Origin: a virus
IMG/VR virus record: IMGVR_UViG_3300009285_001772
Location: 1 to 52,145 of that record
Strand: one strand, 5' to 3'
DNA length: 52,145 bases
Of the stretch, positions 15,197 to 23,000 are shown piece by piece. Under the pieces are notes generated by a model. That model was not told the origin of the DNA and made no database searches. It saw nothing but the letters and a program-made list of their open reading frames with translations. Within the stretch, counting starts at the first letter, position 1; every line of letters starts with the position of its first letter. A program made the position numbers and the translations under genes.

Positions 15197-15225
15197 ATTA
15201 TAAGCAATGCTTTTCATTGTGTCTA
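15197..15225 (-). promoter_or_regulatory. Sigma70-like promoter, leaderless
   Basis: Leftward TAGACA (15220-15225), 17-base spacer, TATAAT (15197-15202). The expected start of transcription is about 2 bases before the ATG at 15188, and no Shine-Dalgarno sequence is present. The spacer contains the inverted repeat CAATG-AAAAG-CATTG, a possible operator. Confidence 0.7.
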
Positions 15226-15235
15226 GTTTTATAAG

Positions 15236-15646
15236 CTAAAATTCTGGTATATATTTTATTTCTCCTTTTGGAAGAGCCAGCGCTAAAATATCAAATTTGT
15301 TGCTAAGTTTTTTATTGTAGAGAAGTTTTCCATTTCTATGTTTATAAGCGGTTGTTACTTCGATCCTTCTACATGTTCCTTTTAGTATTATCAGAAGATC
15401 GCAACTGCAATTTGGGCTTGTTGATCTAAAAACTTCATAACCTTTCGACAAAAGATCAATCGTTACTTTATATTCTTGGATAGCTCCCACTGTTGCTCCA
15501 TTAATGCTTGGATAGTCTGACTTTATCTGGGAAAAATTTTTCCTGCATTTAGCACTACAGTAAAGTTGGTTATTTTTGCCAAAAAATTCTTTTCTACAAC
15601 CATCTTCGATACAGTATTTTTTAAAATTTCTTGGATAATCTGACAC
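15236..15646 (-). CDS. Zinc-finger plus PD-(D/E)XK-like endonuclease protein
   Basis: 136 residues. The N-terminal third has a cysteine cluster (C12, C17, C29, C34; YCSAKCRKNF) resembling a zinc finger. The rest fits a small PD-(D/E)XK nuclease: Glu in GAIQEYKV, Asp in CDLLIIL, and Glu in RRIEVTT. The usual catalytic Lys of the ExK motif is Thr here, so activity is uncertain. Start is GTG at 15646 because GAGG lies 6-9 bases upstream. It might be an HNH-like replacement or a DNA-binding remnant acting on recombination or host DNA. Confidence 0.65.
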   Translation of the reverse strand: MSDYPRNFKKYCIEDGCRKEFFGKNNQLYCSAKCRKNFSQIKSDYPSINGATVGAIQEYKVTIDLLSKGYEVFRSTSPNCSCDLLIILKGTCRRIEVTTAYKHRNGKLLYNKKLSNKFDILALALPKGEIKYIPEF

Positions 15647-15675
15647 ATTCGCCTCAATTTGGCCTTAATAAGGTT

Positions 15676-15705
15676 ATTATAAGCAAAATAGAGGCTTTGT
15701 GTCAA
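15676..15705 (-). promoter_or_regulatory. Strong sigma70 consensus promoter
   Basis: Leftward TTGACA (15700-15705), 18-base spacer, TATAAT (15676-15681), both boxes perfect. Transcription would start near 15669 and give a 23-base leader with GAGG for the gene starting at 15646. The -35 box overlaps the stop codon of the upstream small gene. Confidence 0.85.
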
Positions 15706-15851
15706 CTACTTAAGCTCTTTTCTCTATGTTCCCTGATATAGACAGCTATCAGCTTATTCTTACGCCATCTGCTAACCTTCCATGTAGGCCGGTTGATCCG
15801 GTACCAGGTTATAAGCTCAGCACGATATCTTGGGATATGGAAGTAAATCAT
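15702..15851 (-). CDS. Small conserved phage protein, 49 aa
   Basis: ATG at 15851, TGA at 15702-15704, with GTAGG 8 bases upstream. The product is basic and aromatic (MIYFHIPRYRAELITWYRIN, then WKVSRWRKNKLIAVYI). I recall similar short phage proteins with a YR..L..W...RP.W pattern followed by K..L.A.Y, all of unknown function. Confidence 0.65.
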   Translation of the reverse strand: MIYFHIPRYRAELITWYRINRPTWKVSRWRKNKLIAVYIREHREKSLSS

Positions 15852-15866
15852 TTAAGAGCCTACCAC

Positions 15867-16004
15867 TTATTTCATAGCCTCTTCAAACGTGTCATACTCC
15901 AGAACATCAGCATTGGAGGCAAAATCGAAAGACTCATTACAGAAAATTTCTTGTGCTTCTTTTTCTGACTCTGCCTCGATAATTCTTTCCGCGTGACCTA
16001 TTTT
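15867..16004 (-). pseudogene. Coding-like 45-codon extension behind an in-frame amber stop
   Basis: Directly after the TAG (16005-16007) that ends the upstream gene, the same frame stays open for 45 codons to TAA at 15867-15869 and reads like a real acidic phage protein (AERIIEAESEKEAQEIF, VLEYDTFEEAMK). There is no ATG, GTG or TTG start inside it. It is either translated by readthrough of the TAG, or is the remnant of a separate gene that lost its start. Confidence 0.5.
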
Positions 16005-16238
16005 CTAGTTATTAAGCTTCTTGTCTTGGGCTTTTAGTTCTTGAAATCGTTCAAAAGCGTTTTCTAACGCTCTTTCTGAGGTTTCTGTGGCGTGTTTATC
16101 CGCATAGTCAATCAAATCATTAACGTCCAAGCCTGAAAGCCAGGCTTCAAAATCATCAGGCATTTCATCATCCAGGCCAGTGTATTGATTGGCATGCTTA
16201 TCGCCTAAAAACTCTGTAAAGGTTTTATGCTTTTTCAT
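16005..16238 (-). CDS. Hypothetical acidic protein, 77 aa
   Basis: AAAGAGGTC precedes ATG at 16238. The product has DDEMPDDFEAWLSGLDVNDLI and an alpha-helical charged tail. It ends at TAG, beyond which the frame stays open for 45 more codons. No family is recognised. Confidence 0.7.
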   Translation of the reverse strand: MKKHKTFTEFLGDKHANQYTGLDDEMPDDFEAWLSGLDVNDLIDYADKHATETSERALENAFERFQELKAQDKKLNN

Positions 16239-16319
16239 ATTGACCTCTTTCTTTTGTTATTCAGGTGCTACAGAACTATACGTCACAAATATTCATGCCG
16301 CACCCCCGTCTATGTTTAT

Positions 16320-16556
16320 TTAAACTCTTCCTGAAATACTCTTTCTAATATGCTTTCCTTCATAACATGCCCGCTTAAATTTGTCCGGTTGAAATGATGG
16401 ATTATCTTGTTTAAATATTTCTACTAAACTTAAAAACAAGTCAGTTTTACTTAAAAAATCTGCATTTTCTTCAGTGCCAGAATCTTTGTAAAACATACGT
16501 TTTTTAGAAAATGTCAAAAACATATTCGCAAACAGTTCATAATCTTTCTTTGTCAT
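16320..16556 (-). CDS. Small conserved phage protein, 78 aa
   Basis: Begins MTKKDYELFANMFLTF and ends FQPDKFKRACYEG, a layout common in short phage proteins of unknown function (KKDYEL at the start, F...KF..AC near the end). ATG at 16556 is preferred over an upstream ATG because AAAGGAG lies 8-14 bases before it. Confidence 0.75.
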   Translation of the reverse strand: MTKKDYELFANMFLTFSKKRMFYKDSGTEENADFLSKTDLFLSLVEIFKQDNPSFQPDKFKRACYEGKHIRKSISGRV

Positions 16557-16578
16557 TGTCTTATTCTCCTTTTGGTTG

Positions 16579-16845
16579 TTAGACTGTTTGTAATAGTGAT
16601 TGTCTCGCACTCACAATACCTTTAGCTATGTTTATACCTTCTTCAATACTCATAGCTTCGGCAGACTTGAAAAAGTAACAAGGTTCACCGAATGAGTTTT
16701 TGCATTCATCGTCAACCGTGCCAGAAATTCGCACAGATACAGGCGGCTTGCTTTTGTACTTATAATCCTGTACTTCTGATCCCCGAAAGCCAGATTTGAA
16801 AACTTCTTCGGTCATTAAATCATCCGGTAAGTCTGCTATTGGCAT
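16579..16845 (-). CDS. Hypothetical protein, 88 aa, first gene of the leftward module
   Basis: Start at ATG 16845 because GAGG lies 6-9 bases upstream; an upstream in-frame ATG overlaps the promoter region. The product starts MPIADLPDDLMTEEVF and contains SVRISGTVDDECKNSFGEPC with two cysteines. It is the first gene after the 16876-16903 promoter. No family is recognised. Confidence 0.65.
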   Translation of the reverse strand: MPIADLPDDLMTEEVFKSGFRGSEVQDYKYKSKPPVSVRISGTVDDECKNSFGEPCYFFKSAEAMSIEEGINIAKGIVSARQSLLQTV

Positions 16846-16875
16846 ATCGACCTCACTTTCAAATTTATATATACT

Positions 16876-16903
16876 AGTATAATGATAATCGACCAAGTGT
16901 CAA
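16876..16903 (-). promoter_or_regulatory. Sigma70-like early promoter
   Basis: Leftward TTGACA (16898-16903), 16-base spacer, TATACT (16876-16881). It would start transcription near 16869, about 24 bases before the first leftward gene. The -10 overlaps a short palindrome (TATACTAGTATA), a possible operator. Confidence 0.75.
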
Positions 16904-17347
16904 CGATTCTATAGCAAATAATCCAAATATTTTAATCCAAATATATAGTATAACTATAATCCCATAAATACTATATGTGGTATACCGGATTTTGCGTTTA
17001 AATGCTTCAGGAGATAACAAAACATATCGGGCAAGGCAATTTCCTCAACAAAAAAAGATAGTGTCTTAAATATAGCTTAATACTCAAAAACCCTATCGCC
17101 TTATTCAATATGCTAATTAATTATACTAAATATGTAAAATAGTGACTTAGATAAACACTATCCCATGTTATACTATAATAGGAATACTAATTAGTACACT
17201 GTCTAAAATATAGTTAAGTAAATAAAACAAAGTTTAAAACAGTGTTAAATAATATGAAGAATTGTTAAATAATATAAGGGGTATTGATACACAATACTAA
17301 ATAAGTTGTACTAAAATACACTAAATAAATATTATTTAAAATATAAA
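16904..17347. other. Divergent intergenic regulatory region
   Basis: About 440 gene-free, very AT-rich bases between the leftward early module and the rightward virion module. TGTTAAATAATAT is repeated exactly 20 bases apart (17243-17255, 17263-17275), and ACTAAATA occurs at 17125-17132, 17296-17303 and 17320-17327. A rightward TATAAT stands at 17174-17179 but without a good -35 box. Repeats spaced by two helical turns suggest regulator binding; a packaging site is also possible because terL is adjacent. No tRNA or hairpin terminator is seen. Confidence 0.6.
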
Positions 17348-17524
17348 ATGATAAGATATAATCCAATTCAGATACAATCCAAATCAGATACAGTATCAGA
17401 TGCAGTTATGAAAAACTTAAAACAAAATTATAACATTACACCATACCCCACCCTGTCGGTTTTAGGTACCACTTCTAGGATTAAGATTAATTATCCCAGT
17501 CTCTTTACAGATACAAGTAGTTAA
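17348..17524 (+). CDS. Possible small protein, 58 aa, upstream of terL
   Basis: ATG at 17348 to TAA at 17522-17524, one base before the terL ATG. The product reads MIRYNPIQIQSKSDTVSD, ending YPSLFTDTSS. No Shine-Dalgarno sequence is visible and no family is recognised, but terL also lacks a clear ribosome site, so translational coupling is plausible. It may be non-coding. Confidence 0.35.
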   Translation: MIRYNPIQIQSKSDTVSDAVMKNLKQNYNITPYPTLSVLGTTSRIKINYPSLFTDTSS

Positions 17525-17525
17525 T

Positions 17526-18971
17526 ATGTTAAAAGACAAAGAATACATAGAGATAGTTGAGAAGCAGTTAAGGGTAAAGTATGCGAATTTAGTTGGGCAG
17601 GAGGAGCGATTAAGGCGGGAGAGTGGGATGGATTTTTACGTACCGAATCCTGTTCAGTACAAAGCGCATCAAAGTTCAGCTAGGACAATTCTTTTGTGTG
17701 GAGCGAACCGAATAGGAAAAAGTACATTTGGGGCTATGGAACTTTGCTGGCATCTAACTAAAAAATATCCTGATTGGTTTCCTGAAGCTAGGCGTTTTAA
17801 TCGTCCGGTAAAAGCAGCTATATCCGTAGACAGTTTTGACAAAATATCGAACGTGATCGAACCAAAACTAAAATCTTTACTTCCGTCTAAATACTACAAA
17901 ATCAAAAGGAAACAAAGTTATTTGAGTCGAGTTGATTGTTTAGATGGAAGTTATGCGAGTGTTTTAACTCTAGAGATGGATGATTCAGCTTATGAATCAG
18001 CAGATTGGGACTTTATCTGGGAGGATGAACCCCAGGATCAAACCAAGCGCCAAGGTTTAATCCGTGGACTTGTTGACAGAAAAGGTTTAGAAGTCATAAC
18101 TTTTACGCCTCTTACGGAAGCCTGGATGAAAGATGAGCTAATAGATAAAGCAGACGGAAAACGAATAGAATGTTTTTTTGCTGAGATGCGAGACAACAAA
18201 TTTGACATTTCCGGTAATCCGATTTTAACCGAAGAATCTATCCAAGACTTTGAACGAAGTTTACCAGAAGAAATAAGAGAAATAAGAGTAGAAGGAAAAT
18301 TCTTTACATTAAGAGGTCGCGTGTACCGTGAATTTTCGGAAGTTCACTCAACTGATTTCGAGTATCAGTATCCAGACCCTGTAATCTGTGTCCTTGACCC
18401 GCATGATCGTCTTCCGCATCATGTTGTATGGGCTTTTGTTACTCGTGATGATGATATTTACGTTGATTATGAACTAACAATCCATTGTGAACTTGATGAT
18501 TTAGCTAGAAAAATAAGAAATATTGAAAAACAACTTGGTTATAAAATGCGAAAACGAGTCATAGACCCAAATTTCGGGTTAAGACCAGCAAAACCAGGCG
18601 CAAACTGGTCAGTCAAAGATGAACTTACAAAATTTGGTTGTTCGTTTTATCCAGGTAACGACGACAGAGAACTTGGGCACATGATTGTTCGAGATTATTT
18701 GCATTATAACAGAACAAAAGATTTATCTTCTGTTAATAAACCTAAACTTTTCTTCTCTAAATCAAGAGTACCAACAACTATAAGATCAATGAGAAATCTT
18801 CAATATGATGAATGGGCTGGAAAAACTAAAAATAAACGAGATCCAAAAGAGGATACCCAGGATAAGGATTCTCATGGAGCGGATTGCATCCGATACCTTG
18901 TGGTTACAAAACCTAGATTTCGTCTTATCCAAGAAAGTTTCTCTGATGAACTCGAAGAAGCAATTTACTAA
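17526..18971 (+). CDS. terL: Terminase large subunit
   Basis: 481 residues: the packaging motor and nuclease. ATPase domain: Walker A GANRIGKS at 59-66, Walker B DFIWEDEP at 162-169 and a coupling TFTPL at 192-196. The RNase H-like nuclease domain has acidic residues at D291 (VLDPHD), D347 (VIDPNFG) and D453 (SHGADCIRY). The length and motif order are normal. The stop overlaps the next ATG (TAATG). The packaging type (headful or fixed end) cannot be read from the sequence. Confidence 0.96.
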   Translation: MLKDKEYIEIVEKQLRVKYANLVGQEERLRRESGMDFYVPNPVQYKAHQSSARTILLCGANRIGKSTFGAMELCWHLTKKYPDWFPEARRFNRPVKAAISVDSFDKISNVIEPKLKSLLPSKYYKIKRKQSYLSRVDCLDGSYASVLTLEMDDSAYESADWDFIWEDEPQDQTKRQGLIRGLVDRKGLEVITFTPLTEAWMKDELIDKADGKRIECFFAEMRDNKFDISGNPILTEESIQDFERSLPEEIREIRVEGKFFTLRGRVYREFSEVHSTDFEYQYPDPVICVLDPHDRLPHHVVWAFVTRDDDIYVDYELTIHCELDDLARKIRNIEKQLGYKMRKRVIDPNFGLRPAKPGANWSVKDELTKFGCSFYPGNDDRELGHMIVRDYLHYNRTKDLSSVNKPKLFFSKSRVPTTIRSMRNLQYDEWAGKTKNKRDPKEDTQDKDSHGADCIRYLVVTKPRFRLIQESFSDELEEAIY

Positions 18972-19510
18972 TGAAAAATAAATTAACGGGTTACCAACAA
19001 CTAGAACTTGCTAAACTTTTGGGTTGGTTTTGGAATCCTAAAGACATAAAAGGCTATTTCGTAAAAGAATATAAAATAAGTCTTTCCGATGAACTGATTT
19101 ATCAGTATAAAAACACCCCAAAATGGAAACCAATCGTAGAAAATTTCAGAGAAGAATTTTTAAGGAACATGGTTGATGTTCCGATTGCCAACAAAAAGAA
19201 AAGGTTAGTAGAACTTCAAGATTTGTACGATTTTTATAAAGAAAAAGAAGATAAACGCATGATGCAATCCATTTTACGGGATGCTCGTGATGAAATGGAA
19301 TCGAAAAGATTCGGGGATGTTTCAGTTTATCTTACTCAAGTCACCAATAACGATTTCAGTAACATGACTCCTGAACAAATCAATGAGGAAAAAAGAAAAA
19401 CTTTAACTGAACTTGAACGCTTGAACAAAATTAAGGTTTTATTGAGAGGTTCAAATGCCAAAAGAATTGGAGAAAAAATTGAAGTCCCAAGCCAAGAAGA
19501 AGGGATTTAG
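18971..19510 (+). CDS. Terminase small subunit-like protein
   Basis: 179 residues. The N-terminal region is helix-turn-helix-like (LTGYQQLELAKLLGWFWNPK, then ISLSDELIYQYKNTPKW), followed by VDVPIANKKKRLVELQDLYD, a segment recurrent in small terminase-like phage proteins. It would recognise the packaging site and form a ring feeding DNA to TerL. The order TerL then TerS is the reverse of the usual one. The assignment is by pattern. Confidence 0.6.
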   Translation: MKNKLTGYQQLELAKLLGWFWNPKDIKGYFVKEYKISLSDELIYQYKNTPKWKPIVENFREEFLRNMVDVPIANKKKRLVELQDLYDFYKEKEDKRMMQSILRDARDEMESKRFGDVSVYLTQVTNNDFSNMTPEQINEEKRKTLTELERLNKIKVLLRGSNAKRIGEKIEVPSQEEGI

Positions 19511-19643
19511 CGAAAAACGTGCCGATGCTTATGTATACGGCACAATACGAAAAACTGGTTGGAAACCATCTCATAAACGAGGATATGGCGGAGCAGGTGC
19601 GTCACCCTGCAAAATGATGAAACGAGAAGGAGGAATGAAATGA
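19455..19643 (+). CDS. Small conserved basic phage protein, 62 aa
   Basis: Starts MPKELEKKLKSQAKKKGFSE and contains DAYVYGTIRKTGWKP, a highly recurrent short phage protein beside terminase or portal genes. Lys/Arg-rich, probably nucleic-acid binding. It overlaps the TerS-like gene by 56 bases in another frame. Confidence 0.85.
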   Translation: MPKELEKKLKSQAKKKGFSEKRADAYVYGTIRKTGWKPSHKRGYGGAGASPCKMMKREGGMK

Positions 19644-19786
19644 GTGAATTAGTAAATCAAATTGACCGTCTTTTTAAAACAGAAACTTCCGAAGAAAACC
19701 AAGAACTTCTTAGAACTATTCTTAGGGAATTAGACACAAGAACTGAAGTCCCAGACATTGTTGTTTCTAAAAAAGGAAAGAAATAA
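19640..19786 (+). CDS. Small hypothetical protein, 48 aa
   Basis: ATG overlaps the previous stop (ATGA), GGAGGA lies 7-12 bases upstream, and TAA at 19784-19786 directly precedes the portal start. The product is helical and charged (MSELVNQIDRLFKTETSEEN), with a basic end KKGKK. No family is recognised. Confidence 0.7.
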   Translation: MSELVNQIDRLFKTETSEENQELLRTILRELDTRTEVPDIVVSKKGKK

Positions 19787-22054
19787 GTGGCTTCTAGAGA
19801 AATAAAAGATGAGTTGAATGGTAGCGGAGGCGAAACTTCGCTTATGCCAAAAACTCCTTTTCAGAACTCCGTACAACTTCAAGTTTCAGAATCAATGCAA
19901 GAACATATTGTAAGACTTGTTTTAGAAGATTGGGAAAGTTCAAAACAAGCACGTTCCAAAAAAGAGTACGGAATTGACTCAAAGGGTGGAAACCAAGACT
20001 TCGATTCATGGCTTAAAGGAATTCGTGATCTTTATAACGGGAAAAGAGAAATTAAAGATGTTCCTTGGAAATATTGTTCCAATAGAGGACTTCGCCTTTC
20101 TACAGCTATTCTTGACATGATCTGTTCCCGTTTATTTCCATCTGTAGTCAACGAAGATTTGACTCGTTGGAAACCTGGAGAAATTACAGATCAACCTAAA
20201 GTTGAAAGAATTTCAAAACTTATGCACTGGTGGGTTTGGGTTCATTGCAAACTTAGAACTTTCTTTGATGTTTGGGTAAAACAAGTTTCTGGTTACGGAG
20301 ATGGACTTACCGAATCATTTTGGAAAGTAACTCAAATTGATAAAGGACAAGTTGTGGAAGAACCGATTATGGACGAGATGGGCCAACAACTTACTAATCC
20401 AGACGGAACTCCCGCCACATTAAAATCAAGAATCATATCCATTGAAGAAAGAAGTTCCTCAAAAATTTACCCGAAAGAAGATGTTTTTCTTCAGGAAGCA
20501 TCCTGCGATATTCAATCTGAGCCTGTTATTTTAAAGGACTCATTCAAATATCGGGAATTAGAACAAGGAGAAGCTTCCCAAAAATTTATTAATGTTACGA
20601 CTAAACTTCGTGATCTTCTTCCTTGGGAAAAACCTTCCGAAAAAGGATTAGATATTGACGAAGAAGAAAAAATAAAGTCAGTAAAAATTAGGAATACTTC
20701 TGTCGAAATATTAAAAGCCTATATAAATATTGACATTGACGGGGATGGATTTGCTGAAGATGTCAGAGTTATTGTTTGTCCTGAATATGATTTATACCTT
20801 GGAGGAATTGCTGTAAAGGACTTAACTAAATCTGGAAAAAGACCGATCGCTTTCACAAAATTTGACCACAGAATCCAAAACCCAGAACAAAATGACGGGG
20901 AGGGTATTTTAGAAAAAGTAAAAGAATTATCAGACGAAATAGATGCTATCTTTAATCAATTGACGGATGCCAATACACTCGGAATTTTAAGACCATTTTT
21001 TTATGACCCAGGCGGTGATGTCGATGCTCCTGTCTTGAAACTTGGCCCCAACAAAGGGACTCCTGTTTCAGATCCAACTAGGAATGTATTTTTCCCCGAC
21101 ATTCGTATTCAAACCGAACAACTCATTATCGCAATAAGATTAGTTCTTGAATTTGTCGAACGTCTTACTGCTGCATCAAGTTACATTCTCGGAAAGGAAA
21201 GCGAAATTGTGGGCGGTTCTGGTACGGCCACTCGAACACAGGCTATCGTACAATCCGCAGAGCAGCGCTTCGCTATGCCCTCCGAGAGATTACGAGAAGG
21301 CGCTGCTCAAATTATTACGCAACATCTTGATATTCTTCAGTTGAATATTCCTCCAGGTCTTGAAACAAGAGTTTTGGGCGAAGATAATATGCCGATCTTT
21401 GAGTCCAACGAATTGACTTCGGAAGGAATCGCCGGAGAATTTGATGCATATATTTTAATGGACCCTTCAATGGGTTCTAAACAAACTGAACGTGAACTAG
21501 CCAGCATGATGTATTCAATTCTTCTACAAAATGTTATTGTCGGAACTGATCCTGCCAAAATCTATAAAGTGACTTCAGATTTTCTAAAGTCATACGGTAA
21601 AGATCCCGAAGAATATCTTGGCCCAGCCCCCGACTCTGACATGATTGATTCCCCAGAAGATGAAAATACACTTATTATTCAAGGAGATTTTGCGAGAGTT
21701 AAAGCTCAGATTATGGAGAATCATATTCTTCATATTCAAAAACACATGGAGCTTATGACTTCCCCGACTCTTGCGTCATTACCTCCTCATTTAGTCGAGC
21801 AAATAACAAACTATCTTCAAATTCATATCCAAGAACACCAGCAAATGATGCAAATGATGATGAGTCTTATGCAAAGTGTTGCAGGTGGTGGAGGAAAGGC
21901 TGTTGGTGAGAATGGAAAAGGATTACGAGATTCAGGTTCTAAAGGAGATGGAACACCATCCAGGTTGGAAACTGTTTCAGGCCCACTTGCAAGAACTATG
22001 CAAAGCAAAAGAAGTGGAGAAATCCAAAGCTCTCAGGGTGGACAACCATTTTGA
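19787..22054 (+). CDS. Portal protein (podovirus type)
   Basis: 755 residues, the size and position of P22-like/podovirus portals that form the dodecameric DNA channel and bind the terminase. GTG start at 19787 abuts the previous stop. The N-terminal half carries WKYCSNRGLRLSTAILDMI and SGYGDGLTESFW; later segments DIDGDGFAEDVRVIVCPEY and PIAFTKFDHRIQNPEQNDGEG fit the portal core, and ILGKESEIVGGSGTATRTQA fits the stem region. The C-terminus is a Met/Gln-rich helix (QQMMQMMMSLMQSVAGGGG), probably the barrel. The next gene lies partly inside its 3' end. Confidence 0.9.
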   Translation: MASREIKDELNGSGGETSLMPKTPFQNSVQLQVSESMQEHIVRLVLEDWESSKQARSKKEYGIDSKGGNQDFDSWLKGIRDLYNGKREIKDVPWKYCSNRGLRLSTAILDMICSRLFPSVVNEDLTRWKPGEITDQPKVERISKLMHWWVWVHCKLRTFFDVWVKQVSGYGDGLTESFWKVTQIDKGQVVEEPIMDEMGQQLTNPDGTPATLKSRIISIEERSSSKIYPKEDVFLQEASCDIQSEPVILKDSFKYRELEQGEASQKFINVTTKLRDLLPWEKPSEKGLDIDEEEKIKSVKIRNTSVEILKAYINIDIDGDGFAEDVRVIVCPEYDLYLGGIAVKDLTKSGKRPIAFTKFDHRIQNPEQNDGEGILEKVKELSDEIDAIFNQLTDANTLGILRPFFYDPGGDVDAPVLKLGPNKGTPVSDPTRNVFFPDIRIQTEQLIIAIRLVLEFVERLTAASSYILGKESEIVGGSGTATRTQAIVQSAEQRFAMPSERLREGAAQIITQHLDILQLNIPPGLETRVLGEDNMPIFESNELTSEGIAGEFDAYILMDPSMGSKQTERELASMMYSILLQNVIVGTDPAKIYKVTSDFLKSYGKDPEEYLGPAPDSDMIDSPEDENTLIIQGDFARVKAQIMENHILHIQKHMELMTSPTLASLPPHLVEQITNYLQIHIQEHQQMMQMMMSLMQSVAGGGGKAVGENGKGLRDSGSKGDGTPSRLETVSGPLARTMQSKRSGEIQSSQGGQPF

Positions 22055-22160
22055 AGCCTTAAAAAAACAATTTGAAATAGATGGAATTAATTCTGTGGTG
22101 ACAGAACTTTCTAGATATATCACCAGGCTCTCACCAGAGCCTGAGTCACAACCCGTATAG
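21912..22160 (+). CDS. Overlapping small protein with HPGW motif, 82 aa
   Basis: It begins inside the portal gene in another frame and continues 106 bases beyond it. ATG at 21912 has GGTGAG 2-7 bases upstream. The sequence EMEHHPGWKLFQAHLQEL matches a recurrent HPGW-containing small protein located between portal and scaffold genes in phages. Charged and helical, likely a head-assembly factor; function unknown. Confidence 0.75.
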   Translation: MEKDYEIQVLKEMEHHPGWKLFQAHLQELCKAKEVEKSKALRVDNHFEALKKQFEIDGINSVVTELSRYITRLSPEPESQPV

Positions 22161-22169
22161 GAGATCATT

Positions 22170-23000
22170 ATGCCGGACGATTTAACCGAACCAGAAGTTG
22201 AAATTTCTTCTGAGGATAAAAAAGAAGATGAGCTTTCACAGGTCACGGTTGACCTAGACAAAAAGAGTCCTGACCAGACTCAGGAAAAATCAACTCAAAC
22301 TAAGGAATCTGATAGGTTCTCTGAAGATTTAAAAAAACTTCACAATACCATCGCTTACCAAACTAGACAATTAGAAAGAGCGATGAGAGAAATGGAAGAA
22401 CTTAAAAGAGTCCGTAACTTTGAAGAACCTAAAAAAACTGAAATTCCAAAAGAGGATCTTGATGAGATTGATATAATTGCTCAAAAAGATTGGAAACTTG
22501 GTGTTAAGAAAGTTGTTGAAAAAGATATCGAATCAACCATTTCTTTTATCCTAGAAAAAAGGAAATTAGAGGAAACTAAAAAATTCGAGCAACAAAATCT
22601 TTATCAACAACTTGAAAAATCAAAACAAGTTGTCCTTTCCAAATATCCTAAAATTGAAGATGAGGAAACCGAAGAATCAAATATTTACCGACAAGTCATA
22701 AATGAAGATCCATCAATTTTAAAAAATGTTAATGGCCCCGAAATTGCCATGTACAGAATGGAAGAAAGATTAAAATTGATGGGTAAAACTCCAGCAGGTG
22801 TGCGCCCCATGATTGATAAAGAAGTGAGTAGATTGGTTCGCGCAGGAGTATCGTCTGTAGTCGGGAAACAAATTAATTCGAACGGAAAAATCACTTTAAC
22901 AAAAGAACAAAAGGAATTTTGCGATCATTACAGTATTCCTTATGAGCAATATGCAAAAAATCTTAAACTTAACGGAGAATCTGGAGGAGTTGAGGTATGA
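22170..23000 (+). CDS. Scaffolding-like protein
   Basis: 276 residues, highly charged and predominantly helical, with an acidic N-terminus (EPEVEISSEDKKEDEL), a coiled-coil middle (RQLERAMREMEELKR) and a basic C-terminal region. Its position between portal and capsid genes and this composition fit an internal scaffold that directs procapsid assembly and is later removed. GGAG is close to the ATG. There are no membrane or protease motifs. Confidence 0.7.
   Translation: MPDDLTEPEVEISSEDKKEDELSQVTVDLDKKSPDQTQEKSTQTKESDRFSEDLKKLHNTIAYQTRQLERAMREMEELKRVRNFEEPKKTEIPKEDLDEIDIIAQKDWKLGVKKVVEKDIESTISFILEKRKLEETKKFEQQNLYQQLEKSKQVVLSKYPKIEDEETEESNIYRQVINEDPSILKNVNGPEIAMYRMEERLKLMGKTPAGVRPMIDKEVSRLVRAGVSSVVGKQINSNGKITLTKEQKEFCDHYSIPYEQYAKNLKLNGESGGVEV

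Noticed and set aside
15726-15968. 80-codon plus-strand frame
   Set aside because: Antisense to the 49-residue gene and the post-amber segment, isolated in orientation among leftward genes, and without supporting features.
15867-16238. Genome-wide TAG reassignment
   Set aside because: Many well-supported genes end at TAG (for example 27773-28078, 50704-51339 and 9457-9618), so the amber is a local feature.
16904-17525. tRNA genes or ncRNA in the intergenic region
   Set aside because: No cloverleaf-like arms or a TTC-containing T-loop pattern were seen; the region is simple AT-rich sequence with short repeats.
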